DNA of 64,000 bases from contig NZ_CP078143.1 in NCBI RefSeq assembly GCF_019891395.1, forward strand, positions 372,001 to 436,000, written 5' to 3'. Numbering within the stretch: the stretch's first letter is position 1; the number at the start of each line of letters is the position of its first letter. Made by a program: the position numbers and the translations under genes. Shown in pieces: positions 32,380-40,194 of the stretch. This DNA is from Nitratireductor kimnyeongensis (GTDB lineage Bacteria; Pseudomonadota; Alphaproteobacteria; Rhizobiales; Rhizobiaceae). The notes beneath the pieces are model-generated. The model did no database searches, was not told the origin of the DNA, and was given only the letters and a program-made list of their open reading frames with translations.

Positions 32380-32843
32380 TCCGACTGTCCGGCAGCCCGG
32401 GCCGAGCTGGCCGCCTGCCGAAGTTTCAGAAGCCGTGCGCGCACCGCCCGCCCATGGGCCTTCAGCTGCTCCGGCTCCCAGATCTGAAAGAAATGACCAC
32501 GGCCAACGAACGCCACATCCTTCGTGATGCCGGTGTGCTCGCGAATGAAATCCGTCACGGTGATGCGACCATCTTGATCGAGTTTGAGGAACGCGCCGTC
32601 GCCATGAACGAAAAATGACATGTCGTCCGCAGTCTGCAGGAAGGGGTCTTCCTGCGCGATCCGCTCTTCGTAACGGTCGAGCAGGTCGAGACCACCCACA
32701 TCCATCGCAGGAATGTCGAGCGCACGAAGCGCATAAAGTTCGGTAAAGCCACGTTTTTGAACCACGGAGCGGAAATGCGCCGGAACGGAGACCCGACCCT
32801 TGGAGTCGATCTTGTTTACTGCATTCGACAGAAACCGGTCCAT
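32376..32843 (-). CDS. mraZ: Transcriptional regulator MraZ
   Basis: MraZ is a ring-forming DNA-binding protein that regulates the dcw cluster it heads. The 155-residue product has two SpoVT/AbrB-type halves, each with the D-x-x-G-R pattern: [13 protein letters not shown] (about 13-25) and [12 protein letters not shown] (about 87-98). The C-terminus is Arg/Ala-rich. Candidate MraZ-box repeats lie about 183-217 bp upstream. A small hairpin (AGCCGC ... GCGGCT, near 32888-32907) lies in the leader. Confidence 0.94.
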   Translation of the reverse strand: MDRFLSNAVNKIDSKGRVSVPAHFRSVVQKRGFTELYALRALDIPAMDVGGLDLLDRYEERIAQEDPFLQTADDMSFFVHGDGAFLKLDQDGRITVTDFIREHTGITKDVAFVGRGHFFQIWEPEQLKAHGRAVRARLLKLRQAASSARAAGQSE

Positions 32844-33204
32844 GACGCGTTGTGGCCAAAAGGCCCATGCCCCTCTGCATCTCTTCAGCCGCGTTCAGTT
32901 GCGGCTCTCCGAACATTTGCCCGCCCCTCTGCAAGGGTGAATCCCCGCTGCCACGCCGCCCCGAGAAAAAGGCCGACATGGGAGGAACCCGTACTCCAAC
33001 TGCAACGAAACGCTGATTTGTTATATGGGGTATCATGGGCCGATATGGGCGTCAACGGGATTAAGCTTCACAAATGCCGCAATGACAGGCGTTTTGGACA
33101 TGCATCGGGCCATGGTCATTTATCGTGCATTAAGGCTAACAAAAGGTTAGGAAGAGCCTCGTGCCATCCGGCCCGCACCTACCCAATATGACCGCGAGGA
33201 GCCC
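32844..33204. promoter_or_regulatory. Divergent control region between mraZ and the Cys/Met PLP enzyme
   Basis: There is no gene in this 361-bp stretch. It must hold the promoter of mraZ (leftward) and of the PLP enzyme (rightward). It contains a leader hairpin close to mraZ and a run of 10-bp spaced TGGGN elements at 33026-33060. I could not assign -35/-10 boxes with confidence for either direction. Confidence 0.6.
33026..33060 (+). promoter_or_regulatory. Candidate MraZ boxes: TGGGN repeats every 10 bp
   Basis: TGGGG (33026), TGGGC (33036) and TGGGC (33046) follow each other with exact 5-bp spacers, and CGGGA (33056) is a degenerate fourth unit in phase. Known MraZ targets in Escherichia coli are TGGGN repeats separated by 5 bp. 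Here the motif is read on the plus strand, opposite to mraZ transcription, and ends about 183 bp from the mraZ start and 145 bp from the divergent gene. Confidence 0.6.
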
Positions 33205-34314
33205 ATGTCCGACAGCCAGAACACCCGCGCTGCACGCCTTTCACACCTTCACTCGGGCGATCTCGAAAAAGGCGACCCGCTCTCCACGCCAATCGTCATG
33301 AGTTCGGTGTTTCACTTGCCGGGCGACCCGGCAGGCGCGCGTCAATATGGCCGTTTCGACAATCCCACCTGGGAGGCGGTAGAGGCTGCCTTCGCCCACC
33401 TGGAGGATGCCGACGCCATCGCGTTCCCCTCCGGCATGGCGGCCATTTCGTCGGTGCTCCTTGCCCTGCTTTCGACTGGCGATCGGGTGCTTCTGCCCTC
33501 GGACGGCTACTACACACCCCGCGTCCTTCTGGAAAAGCACCTCACCCGTCTTGGCATCCGCTACGACACCCGACCGACCGCGTCGTTCCTCGAAGGCGGG
33601 TTTGCCGGATACCGCATGGTGCTTGTCGAAACCCCTTCCAACCCGGGGTTGGATATCTGCGACATCAAGGCAGTGGCAGAGGCCGCCCAAGCTGAGGGCG
33701 CAATCGTTGTCGCCGACAACACAACCATGACACCTTATGGCCAGCGCCCGCTGGATCTGGGCGTCGATCTTGTGCTTGCCGCCGACACCAAGGCCCCCAA
33801 TGGACATTCCGACGTGCTTTTCGGCCACGTCGCAGGCCGCGACGCGACGATGATCGAAACGATCCGCGAGTGGCGCAAACTTGCCGGTGTCATCCCCGGC
33901 CCCTTCGAAGCATGGCTGGTCCTGCGCGGGCTCCAAACGCTTGAAGTGCGTTTTGACCGCATGTGCTCATCCGCCGAGACCATTGCAACACGTCTCGCAG
34001 ATCATCCGGCGGTCCGGTCGGTGCGCTATCCTGGCCTGAAGAATGATCCCTCGCACGCCCTTGCCAAAACCCAGATGCTCCGTTTCGGTTCGCTCGTCGG
34101 ACTGACGCTCGGCTCGAAAGAACAGGCAGAGCGCTTCATCGATACCTGTCCGTTCATTGAGGCGACCACCTCGTTCGGCGGCGTTCACACCTCGGCCGAA
34201 CGGCGCGCGCGATGGGGTGATGATGTGGCCGAAGGTTTCGTTCGTCTGTCGGTCGGATGCGAGCCGACAGACGCCCTCTGGCAGGCGATCGACGCTGCAT
34301 TGAAAACGGCGTGA
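33205..34314 (+). CDS. Cys/Met metabolism PLP-dependent enzyme (cystathionine gamma-lyase-like)
   Basis: This 369-residue protein is a fold-type I PLP enzyme of the trans-sulfuration family. Visible family blocks are the N-terminal YGRFDNPTWEAVEAAFAHLE (substrate and PLP phosphate region), AIAFPSGMAAISSVLLAL, VETPSNPGLDICDI, VADNTTMTPYGQRPLDLG and the PLP-lysine segment ADTKAPNGHSDVLFG. Family members perform gamma-elimination or beta-elimination on cystathionine, or gamma-replacement on homoserine esters; the exact reaction cannot be told here. GAGGAG lies 4-9 bases before the ATG. It is divergent from mraZ and converges on rnpB. Confidence 0.85.
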   Translation: MSDSQNTRAARLSHLHSGDLEKGDPLSTPIVMSSVFHLPGDPAGARQYGRFDNPTWEAVEAAFAHLEDADAIAFPSGMAAISSVLLALLSTGDRVLLPSDGYYTPRVLLEKHLTRLGIRYDTRPTASFLEGGFAGYRMVLVETPSNPGLDICDIKAVAEAAQAEGAIVVADNTTMTPYGQRPLDLGVDLVLAADTKAPNGHSDVLFGHVAGRDATMIETIREWRKLAGVIPGPFEAWLVLRGLQTLEVRFDRMCSSAETIATRLADHPAVRSVRYPGLKNDPSHALAKTQMLRFGSLVGLTLGSKEQAERFIDTCPFIEATTSFGGVHTSAERRARWGDDVAEGFVRLSVGCEPTDALWQAIDAALKTA

Positions 34315-34381
34315 AACTGTTCGGAATTTTCTGAAAAGGAGCCGAAATCCGTCGAATTCCGGAAAAATCGGCAAATTTTGG

Positions 34382-34831
34382 AAAAACGTGCCAGCCGGTC
34401 TGTAAGCCGGGTTCTGTATGGCTGCATCGCCCGAAAACGACGCAACGTGACGGCCATTCCTCTGGGTCCGATGTCGCCATCGGCCTTAAGCAACCTACCC
34501 GAACGGCTGGGCCGGAAAACGCCCTGAGGGTTGCCCCTCGCGCCATTCCTATTCGGTCTTGCTCCCGGTGGGGTTTACCATGCCGTCTTCGTTACCGTCG
34601 ACGCGGTGGGCTCTTACCCCACCCTTTCACCCTGACCCCGCCAGTTTTTCGGTTCTCGGCAAGTAGCTGAAAAACAACCGAAAAACAGGCGGGGCGGTCT
34701 GCTTTCTGTGGCACTTTCCCTAGGGTTACCCCCGCCGGATGTTATCCGGCACCGTTCTTCCGTGGAGCCCGGACTTTCCTCGCAGACAGCCTTTCGGCTC
34801 TCGTCCGCGCGGCCGTCCGACCGGCTGGCAG
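34382..34831 (-). ncRNA. rnpB: RNase P RNA (rnpB)
   Basis: This is the catalytic RNA that trims 5' leaders from tRNA precursors. On the minus strand it contains the universal 5' block GAGGAAAGTCCGGGCTCC and, near the 3' end, the GGTAAACCCCA...-type and CCGGCTTACAGACCGGC segments. The ends pair as helix P1: GCCAGCCGGTC (complement of 34819-34829) with GACCGGCTGGC (complement of 34390-34400). A TTTTT run at the 3' end (complement of 34382-34386) serves as terminator. A TTATAC box (complement of 34835-34840) fits a -10 element just upstream. Boundaries are good to a few bases. Confidence 0.95.
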
Positions 34832-34908
34832 GACGTATAAAGGGTTTCGCGCGGCAAAAGGCAACTCAAAACAGACCCGTTCCCGCACGAAACCCCGTAT
34901 TCCCGGAC

Positions 34909-35598
34909 TTAATGCCCAAGAATGCGCTTCACCTTCGTGCAATATCGCGAAGAAATCGGATTCATACGCTTTGCGCCATGACCGGCATTGTACTTGAGAA
35001 TCGTGCCACAAGTCGTGCCACCGCCAAGCTGGTGGGCCTTGGCGAGATACTTCATGCCGTATTTAATGTTGGTGTCAGGATTGTAGAGCCCCTTGGCCGA
35101 GCCGCGGTAGCCCATCATGCGCGCAGTCGCGGGCTTAATCTGCATCAGGCCGATCTCGCCAGCCGCGCCGCGAGCATTGGCGCGATAGTTGCTTTCAACC
35201 CGGACCACCGCATTGGCAAGGGAAACCGGCACTCCATAGGCAGAAGCGTACTGCGCGATGATCGTCTGATAAGAACCGCCCTTGCCGCTCGAACGGACGG
35301 TCGTCTTTACCGTGGTCTTTTTCTTGCTGGACTTTGAAGCCGTCTTTTTAGTGGCCTTCGCAGGCTTGACGGACGCGGTGGTGGTCATATCGACCTTGCT
35401 CGCCTGGGAACCATTTCCGCCGCGAAGAATTGTCCGAAGCAGATTGGGAGCATCTTCACCTTCAGCTGCTTTTTCCGCGCTTTTCTTGGCTGAGTGCATA
35501 GCAATCTCTTGCGCGTAATTGGTCTTCTCGGCAGCGTTGGACAAAGACGTGGCAGCGCAGACAGCGATCGCTGCCGCGAGTAAGGTTTTGATTTTCAT
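34909..35598 (-). CDS. Periplasmic lytic transglycosylase (SLT domain)
   Basis: The protein cleaves peptidoglycan glycan strands, producing anhydro-MurNAc ends. The 229-residue product has a signal peptide (about 1-22, MKIKTLLAAAIAVCAATS...), a Lys/Thr/Ser-rich linker (about 70-107) and a C-terminal SLT domain (about 112-220) with the catalytic glutamate E135 in RVESNYRANA and the GEIGLMQIKPATA motif. Family 1 transglycosylases of this minimal kind are common in rhizobia. It lies between rnpB and the amidase gene and has no partner of its own. Confidence 0.88.
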   Translation of the reverse strand: MKIKTLLAAAIAVCAATSLSNAAEKTNYAQEIAMHSAKKSAEKAAEGEDAPNLLRTILRGGNGSQASKVDMTTTASVKPAKATKKTASKSSKKKTTVKTTVRSSGKGGSYQTIIAQYASAYGVPVSLANAVVRVESNYRANARGAAGEIGLMQIKPATARMMGYRGSAKGLYNPDTNIKYGMKYLAKAHQLGGGTTCGTILKYNAGHGAKRMNPISSRYCTKVKRILGH

Positions 35599-35806
35599 TT
35601 CGACCCGTAACTCTGAGCCGCAGCATTCGTGCGGCGGTTTTGCTTTTCACAAGGCCGGGACTAGGGTCCCACGACCTCAACACGGGCGGTGTTTTGCAGG
35701 CGAAGGGGGAACAAAAAAGGCGCTTCAATTCAATAAATATGAATCGATGTAATTTTGCGCCAGTCTTGGGAGTGAGTGATCGTCAGGGAGAAGAATCAAT
35801 CACAGA

Positions 35807-36574
35807 TCAATTATACAACAATTCCCTCAAAATTATGCACGTTGTCGCATCGGCTAGACCATTAACTTCTAAAGGTCTGAAATGTCTTTGAAATTCTCGC
35901 ACAACGATTTGCGTATTTGCGTCATAAACACCACTGATATCGATGTTGTACCCGTAGCGACTCAGTAATCGCTGGAGTGCCTCAACGGCCGGTCCTTCGT
36001 CCTCGGGGCCAAGGACATGTCCACCTGAAACTGCCGCCATTGCGACAAAATGGCCGAGCCCGGCTTCGGCCAGGCGCTGCCAGGGAAAACGTTCTCCTGG
36101 ATCAACCTTTCGGCCAGGGGCAATATCGGAATGAGCAAGAACCCGTTTTGGTGGAATATCGTGGCGACGGCAGATGTCGCGTCCGAGTTTCAACACGGCT
36201 TGTACTTGCACCTCTGGGAATTCCGGCAATCCCTTAGGGTGCCCCGCATTCGCGATCTCGACACCAATAGACCAGGAATTCACATCGTCGCGTCCCTGCC
36301 AGGTCCCACGGCCCGCATGCCATGCCCGGTCCGACTCACGGACCATCTGCACGATGCGCCCATCCTCGTGAACGAGGTAATGGCTTGAAACCTCACTTTG
36401 GGGTGCACAGAGCCAGTCCTGCGCGCTCTCGCCCGTCTCCATTCCCGTATAGTGAAGTATCAGAGCATCAGGTGTGTGCCCATCACGACGCTCGCCAAAA
36501 TTGGGGGAAGGACAAACCTCCGCGCCTCTGAAATCCGGCTCAAATGAGGCTGCTTTCAGAACGACCCCGCTCAA
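35807..36574 (-). CDS. N-acetylmuramoyl-L-alanine amidase with C-terminal peptidoglycan-binding domain
   Basis: This AmiD-type zinc amidase cuts the stem peptide from MurNAc. In its 255 residues the amidase_2 domain (about 20-165) carries the zinc ligands H41 (LHYTGM), H148 (AHSD) and D158 (KVDPG); the PG_binding_1 domain (about 185-255) follows. No signal peptide or lipobox is visible, so it may act in the cytoplasm on recycled muropeptides or be exported otherwise. The start appears to be TTG at 36574, overlapping the stop of the DnaJ-like gene as TTGA, with AGGTG upstream; no ATG precedes the conserved core. Confidence 0.88.
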   Translation of the reverse strand: MSGVVLKAASFEPDFRGAEVCPSPNFGERRDGHTPDALILHYTGMETGESAQDWLCAPQSEVSSHYLVHEDGRIVQMVRESDRAWHAGRGTWQGRDDVNSWSIGVEIANAGHPKGLPEFPEVQVQAVLKLGRDICRRHDIPPKRVLAHSDIAPGRKVDPGERFPWQRLAEAGLGHFVAMAAVSGGHVLGPEDEGPAVEALQRLLSRYGYNIDISGVYDANTQIVVREFQRHFRPLEVNGLADATTCIILRELLYN

Positions 36575-37281
36575 GCGCGCACCTGCGCTTTCTCGATGCT
36601 CTCATAGGCAGCATTGATCGCTGCAAGACGCGTGTTGGCGATGGCCAGAAATTCTTCGGGAACGCCACGGGCGATAAGTCTGTCGGGGTGGTTCTCAGCG
36701 ACCAGCTTGCGATAATGGCGCTTGATCTCATTGAACGGCGCACCCTGTTCGATTCCGAGTACAAGATAGGGATTGCCCCCCCCCTTGATCGCATGGCGTG
36801 ACAGGATCTGGTCAAAATGGTCTTCTCCAATATCGAAGATCTCAGCGACGTGCTGGAGAAACGCCATCTCCCGTTCATGAATCACACCATCGGCCTTTGC
36901 GATGTGAAACAGCGCATCGAGAATGTCTTCAAGCACCATGCAATTGGGTCCGCCATAGCCGCACAGATTGGCCATCTGATGCGCATAAGCCTCAAACCCC
37001 GCAACGTCCTGCTGGGCCAAACTATACAGCCGCGCAACATTTGCCTGTTCATTTCGCGGCACTGAGAAAATCTCGTGAAACGCCTGCACCTCGTCCTGTG
37101 TGACGATTCCATCTGCCTTCGCCATTTTGGCCGAGAGAGCGATGATTGCGATTGAAAAAGCGACGCGCCGGCGCAATTGCGGATCGCCTTCGAAAACGGT
37201 GCGGATGGCCTCGACCATTGCCGACAGCGCATTGCCCGGCGCGCGCGTGATAAAGTCTGTTATTCGATCCCAAAACGTCAT
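36571..37281 (-). CDS. DjlA-like protein: TerB domain plus C-terminal J domain
   Basis: The 236-residue product has a TerB-like helical domain (about 30-158) and a C-terminal J domain (about 169-236) with the HPD tripeptide at 197-199, which stimulates the ATPase of DnaK. It is DjlA-like, but the N-terminus (MTFWDRITDFITRAPGNAL) is only amphipathic and lacks the membrane anchor of Escherichia coli DjlA, so it is probably cytoplasmic or peripheral. Its stop overlaps the start of the amidase gene, indicating coupled translation of a co-chaperone and a cell-wall hydrolase. Confidence 0.87.
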   Translation of the reverse strand: MTFWDRITDFITRAPGNALSAMVEAIRTVFEGDPQLRRRVAFSIAIIALSAKMAKADGIVTQDEVQAFHEIFSVPRNEQANVARLYSLAQQDVAGFEAYAHQMANLCGYGGPNCMVLEDILDALFHIAKADGVIHEREMAFLQHVAEIFDIGEDHFDQILSRHAIKGGGNPYLVLGIEQGAPFNEIKRHYRKLVAENHPDRLIARGVPEEFLAIANTRLAAINAAYESIEKAQVRA

Positions 37282-37336
37282 GTCGGTTTTGTAACCGCAA
37301 ACGCTGGGGATTTCGAGGCACAGTTTGGCGCGAGCA

Positions 37337-37368
37337 AAACCGGATGGGCTACACAGCCCACCCGGTTT
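37337..37368 (-). terminator. Probable terminator after the small lipoprotein gene
   Basis: AAACCGG (37337-37343) and CCGGTTT (37362-37368) form an outer stem, and GGGCT/AGCCC an inner stem, separated by a 2-by-2 internal loop. On the minus strand a short TTTT tail follows. It lies 45 bp after the lipoprotein stop. Confidence 0.6.
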
Positions 37369-37413
37369 AATGAATGTCAGGCACTCAAAACGTAACCTGA
37401 AGGGATCGACACC

Positions 37414-37599
37414 TTACTGGCTTGTCGTGGTCTCATCCGGAACCGGCTCGGTTTCGGGTGTTGCTGCCGGCGGATCCATTGGGGTCGCATCCTGCTGTTC
37501 AGGCTCGATGCTCTGGGTGGTCGTGTTGTCGCCTTCACTGCAGGCTGCAAGACCGAGAAGGGCCAAGCCAGAAACGGTTGCGGCTAGAAACTTTTTCAT
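37414..37599 (-). CDS. Small proline/threonine-rich lipoprotein
   Basis: This 61-residue protein has a signal peptide and lipobox (MKKFLAATVSG ... LAACSEG), so it should be lipid-anchored. The remaining 40 residues are acidic, rich in Thr, Pro, Gln and Glu, and probably unstructured. The ATG at 37599 has GGAGAG upstream; an upstream in-frame alternative at 37623 would spoil the signal peptide. I do not recognise a functional family. It lies between the DjlA-like gene and the MarR gene, all on the same strand, with its own candidate terminator. Confidence 0.75.
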   Translation of the reverse strand: MKKFLAATVSGLALLGLAACSEGDNTTTQSIEPEQQDATPMDPPAATPETEPVPDETTTSQ

Positions 37600-37715
37600 T
37601 TCCACTCTCCATACAAAGCACATCTCGAAAGCGCTTCGCCGCGCTCACACTGAAGAAATGCGCAAGCTCGCCTGGAGTTTCGTAACGTTGAGTGACGGCA
37701 CGTAACGAAGAGGGA

Positions 37716-38237
37716 TCAAAGACTAGTCGCTCCCCGTGCAGCCTGATCGTACTGACCCGAAAGAGCGTGCATCACGGCAGCAATACCGGAAAGCGCTTCT
37801 TCATCGAGTTTAAGCCGCTTGGTGCTGGCAACCAGCAGAGCCTCCCGAACTTCGTGGTAGCGCTCGCAGGCCGCAGCCCCCTCCGCCGTGGCTTTCACGG
37901 TCTTTTCCTTGCCTCTACGTCCGGTCTTTACCAGTCCGAGGGCTGCAAGTTTCTTGATCGCATAGGAGGCAACATGCACATCCTCAATGTTAAACATCAT
38001 GCACAGTTCCGAGAGCGTCTTCTCCCGGTTTCTGTGATTGGCTGCATGAAGGATCTGGACCGCCGTCGGCTGGAGGCCCGGAACACCTGCGGCGGCCATG
38101 CATCGCACCATCCACCGTTCGAAGGAATGGCTCATAACGGTCATCGCAAACTCGATCTCCGATAACGCCGGCATGGCACCGGCGGCCAGATGGGCTGCAG
38201 AGACAACCGGTCCAACCTTCTTTTCGGCGTTCGACAT
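37716..38237 (-). CDS. MarR-family winged-helix regulator, last gene of the TRAP operon
   Basis: The 173-residue protein has an N-terminal helical lead (ALSEIEFAMTVMSHSFERWM) and a winged-helix core (TAVQILHAANHRN ... YAIKKLAALGLVKTGRRGKEKTV) as in MarR relatives. GAGGTGATA directly precedes the ATG at 38237. It overlaps or abuts the end of the TRAP large-permease gene, so it is probably transcribed with the transporter and regulates it and the divergent oxoprolinase gene; that is inference. The ligand is unknown. Confidence 0.82.
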   Translation of the reverse strand: MSNAEKKVGPVVSAAHLAAGAMPALSEIEFAMTVMSHSFERWMVRCMAAAGVPGLQPTAVQILHAANHRNREKTLSELCMMFNIEDVHVASYAIKKLAALGLVKTGRRGKEKTVKATAEGAAACERYHEVREALLVASTKRLKLDEEALSGIAAVMHALSGQYDQAARGATSL

Positions 38238-38239
38238 TA

Positions 38240-39544
38240 TCACCTCGCGAGCATGGTTTGCGGCAGCCATAGCGCCAGTTGCGGGAACAGGACGATCAAC
38301 ACCACGGCGACGATCATCATGAGGAAGAACGGCAGCGTCATGCCGGCGACCTTGAGAATATTGTGACCGGTCAGTCCTTGTATGACGAACAGATTGAACC
38401 CGACCGGCGGCGTGATCTGGCTCATCTCGACCACGATGACGAGATAGATGCCGAACCAGATGATGTCGAGCCCCGCAGCCTCGACCATGGGCAAAATCAC
38501 CGACGCCGTCAGCACGACGATCGAAATGCCATCCAGAAAACAGCCAAGAACGATGAAGAACAATGTCAGCGCCGCGAGCAGCGCATAGGGCGAATAGTCT
38601 TGCTGCGCAATGAACTGAGCCAGCGCGCGGGGAATACCTGTATACCCCATCGCCACCGTCAGAACCGATGCTCCAGCGAGAATGAGCACGATCATGCAGG
38701 AGGTGCGCGAGGCATTGCGCAACGCATCAGAAAAGGTCGCGCGGTTGAGCGTTCCGGTGAACCAGGAGAGTCCAAGCGCGAGAACCACGCCCACGACTGC
38801 CGCCTCCGTGGGAGAGGCGAAGCCGCCATATATTGAGCCGACAACCCCCACGATAAGTGAAAGGATTGGAAATAGGCGGCGTGTCTGCCAGACGCGCTGG
38901 AGATATGGAACGCGCGCATCGGCTTCGGGCATGCGTTTGCGATTGATAAGCGACCAGACCGCCGTATAGCCCATGAAAAGTCCCGCCAGCATTAGGCCGG
39001 GGATGACACCAGCAATGAAAAGCCGCGCAATCGATTGCTCTGTCGCCGCTCCATAGACGATCAGTATGATTGACGGTGGAATGAGCAGGCCGAGCGTGCC
39101 GGAACCCGCAAGCGAACCGATAGCCATCCGCTCGTCATAGCCACGGTTTTCAAGTTCGGGCAGAGACATGCGGCCGATGGTTGCCGTTGTTGCGGCGGAT
39201 GAGCCGGACACCGCGGCGAAAATGGCACAGCCCAGGATGTTGACGTGCAGGAGCCGGCCCGGCAGGCGGCGCATCCACGGCGCAAGACCAGCAAACATGT
39301 CTTCAGCAAGCCGCGTGCGGAACAGGATTTCGCCCATCCATATGAACATGGGCAGGGCCGCCAAATCCCAGGAGTTGATGGAACCCCAGACCGTCGTGGC
39401 CATAACCGCGCCGGGCGGCACAGGAACCATTAGGAAGATGGCAGCAAGACCGGCAATCATGAGCGCCAGAGCGACCCACACGCCCGCCGTGAGAAGAATG
39501 AGGAGCAGGCTCCCGAGCGTCAGGGAAATGGCGAAAAGGTCCAT
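38240..39544 (-). CDS. TRAP transporter large permease (DctM type)
   Basis: The large membrane subunit of a tripartite ATP-independent periplasmic transporter couples substrate import to an ion gradient. The 434-residue protein has about 12 hydrophobic segments and conserved DctM blocks (PMFIWMGEILFRT, GSSAATTATIGRMSLPEL, GLLIPPSI, SPTEAAVVG, ITPPVGFNLFVIQG). The ATG at 39544 overlaps the small-permease stop. It is the third gene of the P-Q-M operon. Confidence 0.93.
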   Translation of the reverse strand: MDLFAISLTLGSLLLILLTAGVWVALALMIAGLAAIFLMVPVPPGAVMATTVWGSINSWDLAALPMFIWMGEILFRTRLAEDMFAGLAPWMRRLPGRLLHVNILGCAIFAAVSGSSAATTATIGRMSLPELENRGYDERMAIGSLAGSGTLGLLIPPSIILIVYGAATEQSIARLFIAGVIPGLMLAGLFMGYTAVWSLINRKRMPEADARVPYLQRVWQTRRLFPILSLIVGVVGSIYGGFASPTEAAVVGVVLALGLSWFTGTLNRATFSDALRNASRTSCMIVLILAGASVLTVAMGYTGIPRALAQFIAQQDYSPYALLAALTLFFIVLGCFLDGISIVVLTASVILPMVEAAGLDIIWFGIYLVIVVEMSQITPPVGFNLFVIQGLTGHNILKVAGMTLPFFLMMIVAVVLIVLFPQLALWLPQTMLAR

Positions 39545-40095
39545 CACACCTCCTCCACCGCGCCGTCTTCCTTGGCGAGATAGGATGGAGACCGTCCCGC
39601 AAGAACCTCGAAGAGGTCTTCCACCAGAGCAACGGCGAAAATTCCGACCCCGAGAGCCATCACCGCTTGCGGGATCCAAAGCGGAATGGCGATGATGCCA
39701 TAGGACAGTTCGTTGAAACGGTAGCTATCGACGGTGAGCTTTGACGCATAGTAAAAGAAGAACCACGAGAGTGCAGCACCAATGACGAGGACAAACACCT
39801 CGGCCACCTGCCGCATCCTGTAGGGCATGGCCGACAAGCCCAGTGTGACCCGAATCTGTGCGCCACCTCGCAAAGAGCCGGCAAGCGCCATGAAGGATGC
39901 GCCCACAAGCAGAAAACCAGCGATTTCCGCCAGAGATGGGACAAGGAATCCAAAGGGGGGCAGGCCAAAAAGGCCAATAATGGTGTCGAACACACGCCCG
40001 AGCACCTGCGCGAACACCAGAAGAGCGATCACGCCGAGAGCAGCCATGGCCAGCCATTCGGCCGCGCCATAGAGCCCGTCAAGAATTTTTCTCAT
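39544..40095 (-). CDS. TRAP transporter small permease (DctQ type)
   Basis: The small membrane subunit has 183 residues and four membrane segments (for example about 12-32 and 50-70). The tail is short and soluble. The ATG at 40095 starts the family sequence (MRKILDGLYGAAEWLAM); an open frame upstream to 40170 was rejected. A GGAGACG element precedes it. It follows the binding-protein gene after a 99-bp gap with a strong hairpin, and is coupled to the large permease by ATGA. Confidence 0.88.
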   Translation of the reverse strand: MRKILDGLYGAAEWLAMAALGVIALLVFAQVLGRVFDTIIGLFGLPPFGFLVPSLAEIAGFLLVGASFMALAGSLRGGAQIRVTLGLSAMPYRMRQVAEVFVLVIGAALSWFFFYYASKLTVDSYRFNELSYGIIAIPLWIPQAVMALGVGIFAVALVEDLFEVLAGRSPSYLAKEDGAVEEV

Positions 40096-40147
40096 TGTCG
40101 TCGTCTCCGCTCCGACGGTCTGATTGTGGTTGTGCGCGACAACCAAT

Positions 40148-40179
40148 CTGCAGGCAGCGGAGTGCTCCACCGCCTGCAG
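40148..40179 (-). repeat. Stem-loop between the TRAP binding-protein and small-permease genes
   Basis: CTGCAGGC (40148-40155) and GCCTGCAG (40172-40179) pair perfectly; an inner GGAG-TG-CTCC stem adds to the structure. No T-tract follows. Such spacers after a binding-protein gene often stabilise the upstream mRNA and give more binding protein than permease. Confidence 0.55.
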
Positions 40180-40194
40180 AGCCTGCCAAAGCGA

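Noticed and set aside
32380..33036. N-terminal extension of RsmH
   Set aside because: The added part overlaps mraZ and the control region, has no resemblance to the family, and the ATG at 32379 gives the normal length.
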